Below are positions 62,845-64,000 of a DNA stretch of 64,000 nucleotides, piece after piece; the first letter of the stretch is position 1; the number at the start of each line of letters is the position of its first letter. Source of the stretch: Azolla pinnata (taxonomy: Eukaryota > Streptophyta > Polypodiopsida > Salviniales > Salviniaceae); assembly GCA_037176905.1 (NCBI GenBank), contig JBBBWG010032086.1, positions 54,905-118,904 on the forward strand, written 5' to 3'. Made by a program: the position numbers and the translations under genes. The notes under the pieces were generated by a model. The model saw only the letters and a list, made by a program, of their open reading frames with translations. It was not told the DNA's origin and ran no database searches.

Positions 62845-63200
62845 GAGAATGTGGAAGACAACGATCCATCCATTGTTTCGGTAACAAAGAATTGTGGAAG
62901 ACATGGATCCATCCATTGTTTCGGTGACAGCGAATTGTGGAGGACATGGATCCATCCATTGTTTCGGTAACAGAGAATTGTGGAAGACATTGGATCCATC
63001 CATTGATTGTTTCAGTAACAGAATTGTGGAAGACATTGGATCCATCCATTGATTGTTTCAGTAACAGAGAATTGTGGAAGACATGGATCTATCCTTTCAG
63101 GAACAGAGAATGTGGAAGGCATCAATCCAGCGTTTCATTTCAGTAGACGTTTGCGGAAGACTGGATCCATTTGTGTCAGCAGCGGAGAATGTGGAAGTCT
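62845..63200. repeat. ~45-bp minisatellite (gtggaagacatggatccatc)
   Basis: About eight copies of a unit ending cattgtttcggtaacagaga(att) occur. The first five or six are regular and the later ones, beyond 63075, are degraded. All frames stay partly open on both strands, giving false repetitive proteins. Confidence 0.88.
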
Positions 63201-63843
63201 ATCGGTCGATCCCAAATTCCCAAATCATGGTGATTGCGCGGATGTGATGCATACCTGTCGTATGGAATCCATTGATCGATGAAAAGAGAGGTGAGTGAAC
63301 ACAGTAAAGCATCGATTGATGAGGAGCTGTAAACATGATACGATCCGAATTCGCGATCGGTCGAGAGCTGCAGACATAATAATGTAAGCATCGATTTGAG
63401 ATTGACCGAGCGTTTGTGGGCACGTAACATAACGGAGCATGGAATCGTCGAGAGTTGCGGGCACAACGAAGCAATAGGATCAAGAGTCGGGTGCAAAGCT
63501 CGAAGATGGTTTGCAGCATTACAGAAGCATTCGATGGGGTCGGGATTGAGTGTTGTGGTCATGAGAAATGAAGCATATGCAAAAAAAAAAAAATGGCGAT
63601 CGGATGGGAGTCGGGAACATAGTAAAGCAACGATCGGATCGGGATCGGGGGATCGAGAGTTGCAAGCAATAATATTAATGGGAAACGGTGCATCTCGATC
63701 AGATGGGGGGTTGGTCGATCGAGAGCTTCTACATTGTGAGGGCTGATGTGTTTGGTGTGCTTTGTTTTCTGCGATTCGCCAAGACATTGGAAGAAGAAAT
63801 TAGTAAGGAAGGCATAGAGAGATATATATATATATCTGCATAT
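63201..63843. other. No gene recognised
   Basis: Short variants of a gatcggatcgggatcgagag type recur loosely between 63350 and 63720, and a poly-A run of about 13 sits at 63580. Overlapping open frames on both strands have no domain I recognise. Confidence 0.4.
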
Positions 63844-64000
63844 AGAATTACGGAAGAGGCAGTGACGATGGATTCCGCTTTGGGCAGAAGAGAAATTAGA
63901 GAAGAGCGGTAGGAAGGCAAAGAGATTATATATGTATGTATGTAGAGAATTACTGAAGAGGCATTGATGATGGATTCCGCTTTGGGCAGAGGACTTTAGG
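63844..64000. repeat. Tandem duplication at the window edge, period ~102 bp
   Basis: agaattacggaagaggcagt at 63844 and agaattactgaagaggcatt at 63946 are both followed by ga(c/t)gatggattccgctttggg. The array may continue beyond the window. Confidence 0.7.

Noticed and set aside
62072-63200. Regularly spaced direct repeats resembling a CRISPR array
   Set aside because: The intervals are as conserved as the repeats, no cas gene is present, and the DNA is eukaryotic, so they are minisatellites.

Overview
The window looks like nuclear DNA of a land plant that makes flagellated sperm. It has plant telomere-type TTTAGGG/CCCTAAA repeats, a plant K+-dependent vacuolar H+-pyrophosphatase and the plant protein SKIP35, next to an axonemal dynein heavy chain that flowering plants lack. 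Most introns are 75-500 nt, with a maximum of about 1.5 kb. That argues against the very large genomes of cycads, Ginkgo or homosporous ferns, and suits a moss, lycophyte or compact-genome fern. I cannot narrow it further.

Layout. (1) 0.5-3.4 kb, + strand: 3' part of a VWA3-like gene, a von Willebrand A domain followed by a long GC-rich coiled coil with an Asn about every 22 residues. (2) 3.4-8 kb: intergenic, with two MITE-like foldback elements, a 21-bp telomere-like array and two short TTAGGG runs. (3) 8.08-36.85 kb, + strand: an almost complete DNAH1-type inner-arm dynein heavy chain in 48 recognised exons, including two GC-AG introns. (4) 38.5-40.5 kb, - strand: a small conserved helix-hairpin-helix protein; its first intron holds a broken copy of a dynein exon. 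(5) 40.6-42.5 kb: degenerate telomeric-repeat satellite. (6) 43.5-48.5 kb, - strand: complete vacuolar H+-PPase in 8 exons, with about 20 telo-box repeats directly upstream. (7) 49.2-55.3 kb: gene-free repeats (TGACGTCA-containing repeat, foldback elements, a diverged ~187-bp satellite, a 67-bp minisatellite). (8) 56.1-60.8 kb, + strand: complete SKIP35 gene in 3 exons. (9) 60.8-64 kb: no gene seen, two minisatellites and an edge duplication.

How the genes relate. The VWA3-like protein and the dynein are plausibly both parts of the sperm flagellum and lie in tandem. The H+-PPase (vacuolar proton pumping), SKIP35 (F-box/SKP1-associated) and the helix-hairpin-helix protein look like unrelated genes.

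The points most worth checking are the 21.8-residue Asn period, telomere-like arrays at the 5' flanks of three of the five genes, and the dynein exon fragment inside a neighbouring gene's intron. Exons were placed by eye from splice sites, phase and remembered family sequences; no search was run.
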